From: Gammaproteobacteria bacterium
Lineage (GTDB): Bacteria; Pseudomonadota; Gammaproteobacteria; JABCZS01
Assembly: GCA_021773275.1 (NCBI GenBank)
Contig: JAJFKJ010000069.1
Location: 1-64,000, forward strand
Direction of reading: 5' to 3'
Length of the DNA stretch: 64,000 nucleotides
Position 1 is the first letter of the stretch, and each line of letters starts with the position of its first letter. Below the pieces are notes generated by a model that saw only the letters and a list, made by a program, of their open reading frames with translations, ran no database searches and had not been told where the DNA came from. The position numbers and the translations under genes are program-made. This document shows positions 7,294 through 15,453 of the stretch, one piece after another.

Positions 7294-8460
7294 TTAACTG
7301 GTAAATTTAGGTTTTTTTGCAGTATCACTGTCTTTATCAGTATCTGATACATCATAGTCTTCTAGGTGGGCTTTATTAGATTTCTTGTCTATTAATAAGC
7401 GAGAGTTTGTTTGACCATTTCTGTCACCAAGCTCAATAATTTGAACACCTGAGCGCAATGTTTTTGACGGTGATTGCGGCCCCAGGTGATTAAGCGTGCT
7501 TTGTATTCGTCGAGCAATTGCAATGATCGCGCTTTTATTTTGCCAAAAAAGCCCGTGGTCTTCGCGGGGAACATCCCAGAGGCTCAAAAGTTTGTGTGGG
7601 CATTGGCTTTGCATTTTATCCGCAAATGCTCTGCCATCTCCTCCAAAGCGGTCAAACTCCCCGACAACAATGTCGGTGCATGGCATGACACTTAAATCAT
7701 CAATATATAGTGGCGATACAGATGGGTCTTTGCGATTAAGGTCGTGAGGAAGGTACAAGCCGATCATCCACTCCACAAATGCTTCCGTTAGTATTTTGTC
7801 TTGATTTTGTGTTTGACGTGAACTTTTAATTGAGCGTGAAAAGTCTGTGACAGGGCCAACTAACATTTGGTATGCGATAGCCCAATTACGCTCTACCGCT
7901 TTTGCTCCCAGCAGGGCTGCAATATTCCCTCCAGCACTATATCCGGTAAAGATCACACAGCTTCTGTCTATATGAAACATCCTGTGGTTATTAAGCATGT
8001 AATCAATGGCAAGCTCGGCATCATTTAAACCAGCAGGAAATTTGCTTTCAGGGGCAAGCCTTGTTTGTATGGCAACAGCTTGGCAGCCGGTGATATGCAC
8101 AACAAAATTTAAAAACATGTCTGTAAACTTGACTTCATGAGCGGTAAAAGCATTGCCGCCGAAGAAAAACAGGGTTGGCATATCCCCATGCACCCTGGTG
8201 GACCTTGCTTTGCTCTGGCGATACAGTCTTGCGGGTATGTTGCTGTCAGTAGCTATGGGCAACAAAAGACGCTGAACATTCACGCTTTCACTGCCAGGTA
8301 AATCAACGCTAGGCGTAAAGTGCATAACCCTTTGCCTATGCTCTTGGATGTCAACGCCTGGTGTACCCAGGGGTATATCATAGGATAAATCCAGCAGCCC
8401 AACACCAACTTTACAATCAAAGAGAGGTGTCATTGCTGCGCTTCTTTTTCTTTGCATCAT
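7294..8460 (-). CDS. Alpha/beta hydrolase, hormone-sensitive-lipase family
   Basis: A serine esterase/lipase-like protein of about 388 residues from the ATG at 8460 (8457 is equally possible). The nucleophile elbow is 'FTGYSAGGN' (G-x-S-x-G). The oxyanion-hole loop reads 'FFFGGNAFTAH', an odd version of the usual HGGG. The conserved HSL segment 'LAPESKFPAGLNDAE' is present; the acid is probably in 'GEFDRFGGDG' and the histidine in 'REDHGLFW'. The frame is open to a TTG at 8568, but that start lacks a ribosome-binding site. The C-terminal 60 residues are an acidic tail. It lies on the same strand as the cyclodipeptide synthase gene but 730 bp away, so a shared pathway is only a possibility. 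Confidence 0.75.
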   Translation of the reverse strand: MMQRKRSAAMTPLFDCKVGVGLLDLSYDIPLGTPGVDIQEHRQRVMHFTPSVDLPGSESVNVQRLLLPIATDSNIPARLYRQSKARSTRVHGDMPTLFFFGGNAFTAHEVKFTDMFLNFVVHITGCQAVAIQTRLAPESKFPAGLNDAELAIDYMLNNHRMFHIDRSCVIFTGYSAGGNIAALLGAKAVERNWAIAYQMLVGPVTDFSRSIKSSRQTQNQDKILTEAFVEWMIGLYLPHDLNRKDPSVSPLYIDDLSVMPCTDIVVGEFDRFGGDGRAFADKMQSQCPHKLLSLWDVPREDHGLFWQNKSAIIAIARRIQSTLNHLGPQSPSKTLRSGVQIIELGDRNGQTNSRLLIDKKSNKAHLEDYDVSDTDKDSDTAKKPKFTS

Positions 8461-9186
8461 AACAAAAATGCCTACTTGTTCAGAGCTAGCGTTAAAGGTA
8501 ACGTATAAGGTTATAGTAATCGCCAGACAGTTGTTTTGTAACACATATGGTTCTTGAAAAGCAAACAACTGAGGGGGTAAGGAGCTGGCCTATTAATTAT
8601 TTTTATGGGGGCTGTAGTTGTTAGTCCAGTCGTTACTTAGGAAAATTATTAATGCATTAAAATGGCACTATGTTGCCCACCTATTTTTAGTGGTATTTGG
8701 AGGAAGATAAACTGTCCTTTTCCGGTGTTTGTGCTGTTGGGAACTGGCTATCAGTTGCTATGGCATCCCCAGCCTGACTGGCTTGCTGGTGTCCAGGGGT
8801 TGCCAGCTCAGTTAAAATATACAAAAAAGCAGGGTCGATTGTGCCACCCCTTCTCTCTTTGTGCATTGATAGAGCTTGTCTTGCAATATTTACAGCCTCG
8901 CTCTGCCCACGCTTATTGGTAGTATACATGCGTGTTGCGATGCATTTGATTTGTCTATATCTAAGCTCAACTGAAACTTCATCACTCTCTCTTGTCTAGC
9001 CAGCACACGGGTTACTCATATGGATGGCATTTTACACTTTCTGCTCATTATATCTCAGGTTGAAATGTTTTGTTGTACAAGCGTGCGATAAAGTAATAAT
9101 TAAAAGCCCGGGAGTTATATTGAAGCATAAACAGCCAGATCACGAAAAAGTAGCGAGGCTTGCTTTTATGGGTGTTTGTTAGCCAG
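8461..9186. other. Gene-poor gap between hydrolase and cyclodipeptide synthase, with a remnant ORF
   Basis: No convincing intact gene is seen. A minus-strand 80-codon frame at 8687-8929 has no good ribosome-binding site. It contains a segment (GQSEAVNIARQA) that recurs, on the opposite strand, just inside the cyclodipeptide synthase gene, so it is best read as a decayed fragment involved in an inverted duplication. The rest shows no promoter or RNA gene that I can support. Confidence 0.45.
8874..8910 (+). repeat. 37-bp inverted repeat, left arm
   Basis: This 37-bp sequence (starting GCTTGTCTTGCAATATTTAC) recurs exactly in inverted orientation at 9259-9295, 348 bp away. On the coding side it specifies GQSEAVNIARQA, so both arms derive from one protein-coding fragment. 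Confidence 0.85.
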
Positions 9187-10545
9187 TCAAGCTGTAGATT
9201 TTGAATGTTTATCTTGTTTTACTAGAGTAATTTTTGGGGCATGTGCGCGCCTTTTGTGGTGGGCAGAGCGAGGCTGTAAATATTGCAAGACAAGCCTGGC
9301 TCTAGTTGCAGTTGCTTGGCTATCGCTTCTTTTTTCTTGTGCTTCATCTTTTTTCTTTGCTGGGCTGGGGCGCGCAGTTTGATTGTTGCATAATGCTTCT
9401 GCTCCTAACCAGAAAGCTTCGGGATGAATTCTTCCTGCTTTTAGTAACGCTGCTCCCTGCTGTAGAAAATCATCTTGTTTAAGCTTTTCTTCAGCGTTTG
9501 GGCCGCTACCATCACTTTTGCCTTCTTCTGAAGATACAGTATCCCACCCATCACTACCAGATGAATCCAGCATTTCATTGCTGTTGCGCCTTGATAAGGC
9601 CTCCTGTGTTGAAAAGCTATCCTTGTCTTCTTCTTTATGATTGCGATGCTGTTTTTGCTCTTTTTTAAGATCATATTTCACGTTTCTTGAGAACATAACT
9701 GTTAATGGGATTTGAGGCCCATTTAATGCTTCTGGAGATGTCAAAAATGCACCCATAAGCATCTCAATAGGATGCGGATATCGCATGCCCCTGGGGTGAA
9801 AAGACTTGGGGTAAAGAAGATATTTTGCACGAGGTAAAAGTAGTACTGCGGCAGATTCTTCTAAAAAATACTTTGTCTTTTTATAGTCCAGCAGAGCCAG
9901 GCCAGCAGGAGAGTATGGCTCCCCAGCAGTGCGGGCGCAGTTGGCCAGATGAGAGGTTACTCGGCCAGCATAGGCGTTCACAGATTTTTTAAATTTTGCT
10001 GAAAGCTCTTCATATTTTGCGTCGGCTGTACCATTGTATAGTGCCTCAACAAATTTCAGCTTATCTTTAAACTCTGGCTTTTGAGTAATTTCACTCCATC
10101 TTATCAAGGTATAGCTTGGTAGCAGGTCTAAGGAAGCCTTGTTACGATCTAGCCAGGTATCTCCATCTTCTTTAGCGCGTTGACGCGGTTGCTGCATAGC
10201 GTCATCCCAGTCAATATGGGTACCATTGTTAGTGCTTACCAGCGATTGGATTCCATCAGTATTTGCTTTGACACTTACATCTTCTTCGCTAAGGTATCGG
10301 AATCCTTGAAGCTCATCAGCCATCAGGACGTGGATTTCTTGCAGGCCAAGTTGAGGAAGGAGCCTGCAAGTAGCAGATAACTCTTCGCCCTCATGTTCTT
10401 TTTCACCCAGGCTTATCGCATATATGCCCTTGTTTCCTGTGAGGTCTGGTGTTTTTGCAAGATATCCCTTTAAATAGGCTGTTACGGATGTGGCAGGCTG
10501 TGAAGCGCCAGGCTCATTACTATGTTTGTCTTTGCCAAAGCCCAT
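9187..10545 (-). CDS. Probable tRNA-dependent cyclodipeptide synthase with acidic tail
   Basis: A 452-residue protein. Residues 38-290 resemble the cyclodipeptide synthases (CDPS), which use two aminoacyl-tRNAs to make a cyclic dipeptide. The nucleophile serine would be Ser45 in 'IYAISLGEKEHEGEEL', similar to the S-x-G-(x)n-HEGEKL segment of the XYP-type CDPS subgroup. 'IHVLMADELQ' matches the following strand. The catalytic Tyr/Glu pair with Y-x-x-x-E spacing is Y226/E230 in 'KYFLEESA' (AlbC has YVLAEAP). The ancestor is a class I aminoacyl-tRNA-synthetase fold. The last 150 residues are Ser/Asp/Glu-rich and low in complexity, ending in a segment made by an inverted repeat. The family call rests on motif memory, not a search. 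Confidence 0.65.
   Translation of the reverse strand: MGFGKDKHSNEPGASQPATSVTAYLKGYLAKTPDLTGNKGIYAISLGEKEHEGEELSATCRLLPQLGLQEIHVLMADELQGFRYLSEEDVSVKANTDGIQSLVSTNNGTHIDWDDAMQQPRQRAKEDGDTWLDRNKASLDLLPSYTLIRWSEITQKPEFKDKLKFVEALYNGTADAKYEELSAKFKKSVNAYAGRVTSHLANCARTAGEPYSPAGLALLDYKKTKYFLEESAAVLLLPRAKYLLYPKSFHPRGMRYPHPIEMLMGAFLTSPEALNGPQIPLTVMFSRNVKYDLKKEQKQHRNHKEEDKDSFSTQEALSRRNSNEMLDSSGSDGWDTVSSEEGKSDGSGPNAEEKLKQDDFLQQGAALLKAGRIHPEAFWLGAEALCNNQTARPSPAKKKDEAQEKRSDSQATATRARLVLQYLQPRSAHHKRRAHAPKITLVKQDKHSKSTA
9259..9295 (-). repeat. 37-bp inverted repeat, right arm
   Basis: Exact inverted copy of 8874-8910. It lies inside the last 40 codons of the cyclodipeptide synthase frame, where it is read antisense as 'LVLQYLQPRSAH'. 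The tail of that protein was therefore probably created by the rearrangement. Confidence 0.85.
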
Positions 10546-10688
10546 TTAGATGCCTCCACTACTTATTGAATCTTAATTGATATAGTGACTGAATGGTTAT
10601 TGCAATAATGCCTCAAATTAGTATAAAAAGTCAATGCTTAGCGTTAGTCATAAATGGAACTTTCTCATGGGCTAAATAAGATTAATTA

Positions 10689-10716
10689 TTGATTTTCATA
10701 GAATTTTTGCCATAAT
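10689..10716 (+). promoter_or_regulatory. Candidate promoter of the PAS histidine kinase operon
   Basis: TTGATT (10689-10694) and CATAAT (10711-10716) are separated by 16 bp and stand 35 bp before the start codon at 10752. This is a sigma-70-like arrangement seen directly in sequence; activity is not shown. Confidence 0.4.
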
Positions 10717-10751
10717 TAAGATAGTCTGGCCATTAACTTGAAAACTAGCTT

Positions 10752-12422
10752 ATGAACGATATTCCAAATAGAGGCACCATTAACAAGCTTGTCGGCGATC
10801 TAGAACATGTAATTAACTATTTTGGGTTAAACGTGTACGCCTATGACCTTGAGGGCAATGTTATTTCAGCAAGTGATGCCCAAGGAAGAGTTGTTGGGTT
10901 TGAGAGAGGGGTTAAGGTGGTTGGCTTGAATGTATATGATATTGCTAAAAAAGATGGGAATAGTGAGGCCGAACTAAAACTTTTAATTGAAAATAATAAA
11001 CGAATTGCCCGGGGTGAAACAATAGTTGTAACTGAAAAAATGATTGTAAAAGGAAGGCACTGTAATTTTCTATCCTACAAAAAACCATTATTTGATGAGC
11101 ATAATGAGATCATAGGTGTAACGGGGATTTCCTTTCCTCTTGATAGTATTGATGGTTCGTCTGAGGACCCCTTAATTGTAAGGCTACAAACTGGCGAATC
11201 CATCTTTCAAACTGCAAAATTATTGCAAGAAGGCTTTTCCGAAGATGAAACAGGTAAAAATAATGATTTGAATGTAAAGGACACGCTCGCTAAGGCGCAA
11301 TATTTTTTCAATCAAATCATTGAGCGTATCCCTGCTGCTGTATATTGGCAGGATGTGAGAGGAAATTTTATTGGGTCAAATGCTTTTGCAGCGAAGCTCA
11401 TAGGTTGCGATAGTTGGCAAGATATAATAGGAAAAAATATCCACACACTTTGTATTGATAAGAGCAAGGCAAATGATTTTTACAAAAAGGAACAAGAAGT
11501 TTTAAAGACGGGGAAAGAAGTAGTATGTGAAGAAAGCTGGGGTGGGCAAAATGATCAAAAAGAAGTGTACCTTAGCCATAGAGTTCCTTTAAAGAGCCTT
11601 GAAGGAGCTGTCATCGGAGTTTTAGGAATCTCATTTAATATTCAAAATCAAAAAAACCTAGAAGCATTAAAAATTAAAAACGCAACGCTTGAAGCAAAGG
11701 GGAAATCATTAGAATTGCTGGCAGCTAGTGTGGCTCATGAGCTTCGCACCCCGTTGGCGACCATAAAAATGGGAGCAAAAGCATTGGAGAATGACCTGGA
11801 GACATTATTTGAAGCTTATGCAAACGTAGATAAAAGCAAGCTTGGAAAATCAATTCCAAATTCGAGATTATCTGGGATAAGAAAAATGTTACCAAATATA
11901 AACACTGCGGTACGTAGCGCAAATAATATTATTGACTTATTGGTATCTAAATCAGGCTTATCAGCTATTGATACGAGAAAATTTAAAAAATGTTCTATAG
12001 CCAATTGCGTGAATGCTGCGCTTGATGAGTACCCTCTTAATGACGAACAAAGGTCACTTATTCACTGGCAGCCAGGTGGTTTTGATTTTCAGGGTGATGA
12101 AGCACTATTTAAGCATGTGATTTTCAATTTACTTAAAAATAGTTTGTATTATGTTAAGGCTGCGAGTAAAGGTGATATTCAAATTTGGACAGAAGAAGGA
12201 GACGAATACAACGTCTTGCATTTTAAAGACACGGGACAGGGTATTCCCAAAAATGTCTTGCCACACATTTTTGAGCATTCTTTTACGACGCTTTCACATG
12301 GTACTGGGGTGGGCTTAGCTTTTAGTGAGATGGTCATGCAAGCTATGGCTGGAAAAATTATCTGCTCATCTGAGCTAGGGGTATGCACAGAATTTACGAT
12401 GTATTTCCCAAAGATACTATGA
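10752..12422 (+). CDS. PAS-PAS sensor histidine kinase
   Basis: A 556-residue soluble kinase. Two PAS-like sensor domains (about residues 15-135 and 178-300; 'YAYDLEGNVIS', 'YWQDVRGNFIGSN') precede a HisKA dimerisation helix with phospho-acceptor His329 in 'SVAHELRTPLATIK'. The HATPase domain shows an N-box 'HVIFNLLKNSLYYV', G1 'DTGQGIP' and G2 'GTGVGLAF'. There is no transmembrane segment, so it senses a cytoplasmic signal. The receiver-type regulator at 12469 follows after 46 bp and is the obvious partner. The HELRTPL box and the partner architecture recall the CqsS/LqsS-LqsR type of systems, but this is only resemblance. The start has a weak ribosome-binding site. Confidence 0.88.
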   Translation: MNDIPNRGTINKLVGDLEHVINYFGLNVYAYDLEGNVISASDAQGRVVGFERGVKVVGLNVYDIAKKDGNSEAELKLLIENNKRIARGETIVVTEKMIVKGRHCNFLSYKKPLFDEHNEIIGVTGISFPLDSIDGSSEDPLIVRLQTGESIFQTAKLLQEGFSEDETGKNNDLNVKDTLAKAQYFFNQIIERIPAAVYWQDVRGNFIGSNAFAAKLIGCDSWQDIIGKNIHTLCIDKSKANDFYKKEQEVLKTGKEVVCEESWGGQNDQKEVYLSHRVPLKSLEGAVIGVLGISFNIQNQKNLEALKIKNATLEAKGKSLELLAASVAHELRTPLATIKMGAKALENDLETLFEAYANVDKSKLGKSIPNSRLSGIRKMLPNINTAVRSANNIIDLLVSKSGLSAIDTRKFKKCSIANCVNAALDEYPLNDEQRSLIHWQPGGFDFQGDEALFKHVIFNLLKNSLYYVKAASKGDIQIWTEEGDEYNVLHFKDTGQGIPKNVLPHIFEHSFTTLSHGTGVGLAFSEMVMQAMAGKIICSSELGVCTEFTMYFPKIL

Positions 12423-12468
12423 GCGTCTATAATTAGTGGGGTGGCTTACCACCACATAGGAGAAAAAA

Positions 12469-13512
12469 ATGAATAAAAACAAAGCAGTAGCATATTTCCA
12501 CCCAACAACCGTCATTTTAGTTGATGATAACAAAGACCTTATAGAGAGTATTGGCTGTATCATAGATCAAGGCGGTATGAGTCGGAAGGAGTTTGCTAAT
12601 CCTATCCTGGCTTATGATTTTCTTGCCAGCAAACATGCTCAATATAATCTGGCCCAGCAATGCGTGGATCAGGAGACTGACCCTGATTCAGATGCGCGAA
12701 ATGTTAATATCAATATTACGTCTATAAAAGATGGTGTGTATAACCCTAAACGCTTTGAGCATATTACCGTCTTAGTGGTTGATCATGATATGCCCGAGAT
12801 GAGTGGTATAGACCTTTGTCGAAAACTTAAAGATTACCCTATCAAGAAAATCTTGTTGACGGGCGTCGCAACAGACAAACAAGCGGTTGATGCTTTTAAT
12901 GAAGGTTTGATAGATGGTTATATCAGCAAAAACGATGACAATATGGAAGAGAAGCTTGCCCAGGCTATTGCCGAGCTTCATAGAAAACAACTAGAAGAAG
13001 AAAGCGCTATTATTGTTAATAACCTTATATACCCTCGTCCAGGGTATGAGAAATCATGCTTAAGCGAAGAAGTTTTTATTAACTTGCTTGATGAGCTTGT
13101 TCAAAAACATAATATATGTGAATATTATTTATCAACTGAGTATGGTAGCTATGTCTTGTTTGACGAACAGGGCACACCTAGTTGGCTGGTAATAAAAGAT
13201 GAAGCTGAGATGCAGGGAGATCACTTGTTGGCAGAGGATGATAGCTCGACCTGGCGGCCTGCCTCCACAGAGATCATCAATGCGCTTAAAGATCGCAAGT
13301 TAGTTTTACACACGTTTAGTAAGGATGAAGGTCGTGTTGAGGCAGCAGAGTGGGAGGCCAAAGGGTTTTTGCATCCTGCCACCCCATTACAAGGCAGTGA
13401 AGAAACGTATTACTACGCATATATTACTAACCCAGATGCGCACCCCATAGACAAAGATAAGCTTTTGTCATTTGAAGCATACAAAGAGCAATTGGCTGCG
13501 CAAGATGATTAA
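12469..13512 (+). CDS. Response regulator with large receiver insertion and unusual output domain (LqsR-like?)
   Basis: A 347-residue protein starting after a strong AGGAG site. The receiver is recognisable by the acidic pair in 'ILVDDNKDL' (D19/D20), the phospho-acceptor D105 in 'VVDHDMPEMSG', 'LLTGVA' (switch Thr) and 'YISKNDD' (conserved Lys). About 60 extra residues ('DPDSDARNVNIN...') separate the first and third strands, longer than normal. The C-terminal 170 residues are not a DNA-binding helix-turn-helix; the length and layout resemble the Legionella quorum-sensing regulator LqsR, whose output domain is also non-canonical. It pairs with the PAS kinase upstream. The LqsR comparison is inference. 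Confidence 0.7.
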   Translation: MNKNKAVAYFHPTTVILVDDNKDLIESIGCIIDQGGMSRKEFANPILAYDFLASKHAQYNLAQQCVDQETDPDSDARNVNINITSIKDGVYNPKRFEHITVLVVDHDMPEMSGIDLCRKLKDYPIKKILLTGVATDKQAVDAFNEGLIDGYISKNDDNMEEKLAQAIAELHRKQLEEESAIIVNNLIYPRPGYEKSCLSEEVFINLLDELVQKHNICEYYLSTEYGSYVLFDEQGTPSWLVIKDEAEMQGDHLLAEDDSSTWRPASTEIINALKDRKLVLHTFSKDEGRVEAAEWEAKGFLHPATPLQGSEETYYYAYITNPDAHPIDKDKLLSFEAYKEQLAAQDD

Positions 13513-13521
13513 ATAATGCGT

Positions 13522-14178
13522 TTATTTTGTTTTTCGTAGCACAGCCACAACGGGGGCTGCGCTGAAAATATCAATGGTTAAATCATGCTTTGAGTCATCG
13601 CTTAATTGAGTTTGCAGTTGATAGCCCTTATTTTTCACAAACCTCAAGTAACCTAAATAGGCTTTTTTATCTGTTGTGTGTACTATGCAAAGTGCATTTA
13701 ATGCCTTTCCAAGCTCATCCCCATAGTAACGCAATCCCAAAGCATGTTCATCGGCATTAAGGTAGGGGGACAAATCATTGTTTTCTACAAGCGCATCCGT
13801 CGCATTTGGATATTTTTGATGAAAACTAATAAGCAGCTCTTTGATGCAGGCAGTGCTTGTCGGGCGTCCTAAGAGGTCACCGATTAATCTAGTGTCTTGA
13901 TTTGGCGTAGTCCTAACAGGGGACTGGCCAATACCATCCATAAGCCATTCTTGAGAAACCCTGACACCTGCTTTTTCAAAAGCTTTACAGAGTTGGCGTA
14001 CGCCATCGTCAGTTAGCCCTGATGCTGTTCCTTGCTCCCAATTGCGCAGAGTATTCTTGGGTATGCCGTATTTTTCTTCAAATTTTGGGCGAGAAATACC
14101 TAAGAGTTTTTCCCGAATTTCACGCACACGTTTGCCTCGGATTACGGCAACGTCATTTGGCATCTTTGTTCTGGACAT
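13522..14178 (-). CDS. Transcriptional regulator with N-terminal XRE-type HTH
   Basis: A 218-residue protein. Residues 14-75 form a phage-repressor-like helix-turn-helix ('REKLLGISRPKFEEKYGIPKNTLRNWEQG'). The C-terminal half has no Ser-Lys LexA/CI peptidase motif and its fold is not recognised. AGGA stands about 8 nt before the ATG. The gene is convergent with the response regulator and divergent from the small gene at 14443; the 264-bp gap between them is the likely place for its operators. It may control the neighbouring cold-shock/receiver operon. Confidence 0.7.
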   Translation of the reverse strand: MSRTKMPNDVAVIRGKRVREIREKLLGISRPKFEEKYGIPKNTLRNWEQGTASGLTDDGVRQLCKAFEKAGVRVSQEWLMDGIGQSPVRTTPNQDTRLIGDLLGRPTSTACIKELLISFHQKYPNATDALVENNDLSPYLNADEHALGLRYYGDELGKALNALCIVHTTDKKAYLGYLRFVKNKGYQLQTQLSDDSKHDLTIDIFSAAPVVAVLRKTK

Positions 14179-14442
14179 ACGGGCATCCTTAAATCAACGG
14201 CTTACACAATGGTCAATCTCCTACAAAGATTGGGGTTTATAGCTGACAGACAAGTCTTTTTCCAGGGTCTATTATAGGGTCTAGTAAGAAGAAACATGGG
14301 CCTTAATATAGTCCTGTGTATTTGAGTTAACAATAGCACAGTTGTAGATAGGTGCAAGATGGAAGTGGCAATGACGCATTGCCTAGATGCGGAAGGATTC
14401 TAACTGGCTGATATATATGGGATAAAATATAGGAGAGAGACC

Positions 14443-14631
14443 ATGATACTAAGCAATGAACAAAAATTAAATTTACTAGCAATTGAATGCCTGGAAGCAC
14501 ATGGGAACTATGCGCCCACAGAAGCAGAGATTGAAAAGGTCGAGCAACTTCTTAGCAGGCAGGGCAGAAAAACACCTGCATCTATTGCTCGTACTAAATA
14601 TTATTCACCAAGCAAGGCATATGCGAACTAA
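14443..14631 (+). CDS. Hypothetical small protein, 62 aa
   Basis: A short helical protein with a GGAGAG ribosome-binding site 6-8 nt before the ATG. Its stop is 17 bp before the cold-shock-domain gene, so it is probably the first gene of that operon. The basic C-terminus ('RQGRKTPASIARTKYYSPSK') could bind nucleic acid. No family recognised. A TATAAAATATAGG stretch just upstream (about 14420-14433) may hold the -10 element. Confidence 0.55.
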   Translation: MILSNEQKLNLLAIECLEAHGNYAPTEAEIEKVEQLLSRQGRKTPASIARTKYYSPSKAYAN

Positions 14632-14648
14632 ACACAAAGAGACAGGTG

Positions 14649-14987
14649 ATGAAAATTGGATATGTAAGATGGTTTAACAGTGATAAGGGTTATGGCTTTA
14701 TACAAACCATACCCAAGGCAGGAGAAAGCCCTATGGACTTATTTGTTCACTATAAGGATATTGCAAGTGAGGGTTATCGACTATTAGAAAGAGGGCAAAT
14801 TATTGGGTTTGATATTGAGGCGAAAGAACAAGGAAGCATCGCTAAAAATGTAAACATTGATGTTGAAGAAGGGTTGCTGACCCAGCACATGGATGCGCTG
14901 GTTAAGCTTGTAAAAAAATTTGGGTTGAAGGTAAGGGCCGAGAAAGATAAATATGATAACTATGGAGATAGATATGACAAACAATGA
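14649..14987 (+). CDS. Cold-shock-domain protein
   Basis: A 112-residue protein. Residues 1-65 match the CspA-type OB fold: 'GYVRWFNSDKGYGFI' contains the RNP1 motif KGYGFI, and 'DLFVHYKDI' contains the RNP2 motif. The end of the domain is 'LLERGQIIGFDIEAKEQG'. It binds single-stranded RNA or DNA. A roughly 45-residue basic C-terminal extension is unusual for CspA proteins, which are about 70 residues long. The second ATG (14649) is preferred over 14646 because it puts Lys-Ile-Gly next to the start. The next gene overlaps its end by 14 bp, so translation is coupled. Confidence 0.8.
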   Translation: MKIGYVRWFNSDKGYGFIQTIPKAGESPMDLFVHYKDIASEGYRLLERGQIIGFDIEAKEQGSIAKNVNIDVEEGLLTQHMDALVKLVKKFGLKVRAEKDKYDNYGDRYDKQ

Positions 14988-15453
14988 TGCAAAAATATTA
15001 GTTGTTGAAGACAGTGAAATAGCGATGTTAAGTATCGTGCATTGTCTCAACAGCAAAGCTTGTGGAAATATTTCTCCTTGTGTTAATGGTCATGACGCAG
15101 TAGATACATTCAAGAAAGACCCAGCTGGCTACGCAATCATTTTATTGGATATGGAACTGCCTGATATTAACGGCTTAGAAGTGGCAAAGCAAATTAGGGG
15201 TGTCGAAACCCAGTCACGTATTGAGCAAATGTTGACACCTATTGTTGTGACTTCTTCTTATGTTGACCAAGAGCAAAAGCGAGAGTTTGTTAATCTGGGA
15301 ATAACCCATTTTTTCAAAAAACCACTATCTGAAAATTGCAAAAAAGCGATATTGCAGATAATGGGGGTTAAAAATCTGGTAGAGGGCACGGAGCCTTTAA
15401 ATAATGATATCGCGCTGTATGCAGTGCAGGAGTATAAAGATGGAAGTAAGTAA
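14974..15453 (+). CDS. Single-domain response regulator
   Basis: A receiver domain of about 159 residues with no output domain. The acidic pocket is in 'ILVVEDSEIA', the phospho-acceptor is D59 in 'LLDMELPDINGLEVA', the switch residues are in 'IVVTSSY' and the conserved lysine is in 'FFKKPLS'. Start 14974 is chosen for its GGAG at 6-nt spacing; the frame is open upstream to 14953. It overlaps both the cold-shock gene (14 bp) and the next gene (14 bp). Such stand-alone receivers relay phosphate or act by protein contact; the two orphan-like kinases nearby are candidate donors. Confidence 0.88.
   Translation: MTNNDAKILVVEDSEIAMLSIVHCLNSKACGNISPCVNGHDAVDTFKKDPAGYAIILLDMELPDINGLEVAKQIRGVETQSRIEQMLTPIVVTSSYVDQEQKREFVNLGITHFFKKPLSENCKKAILQIMGVKNLVEGTEPLNNDIALYAVQEYKDGSK

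Noticed and set aside
8662-8922. 86-codon plus-strand frame sharing 'LVLQYLQPRSAH' with the cyclodipeptide synthase tail
   Set aside because: The shared peptide is an effect of the 37-bp inverted repeat read in the antisense direction, not homology.
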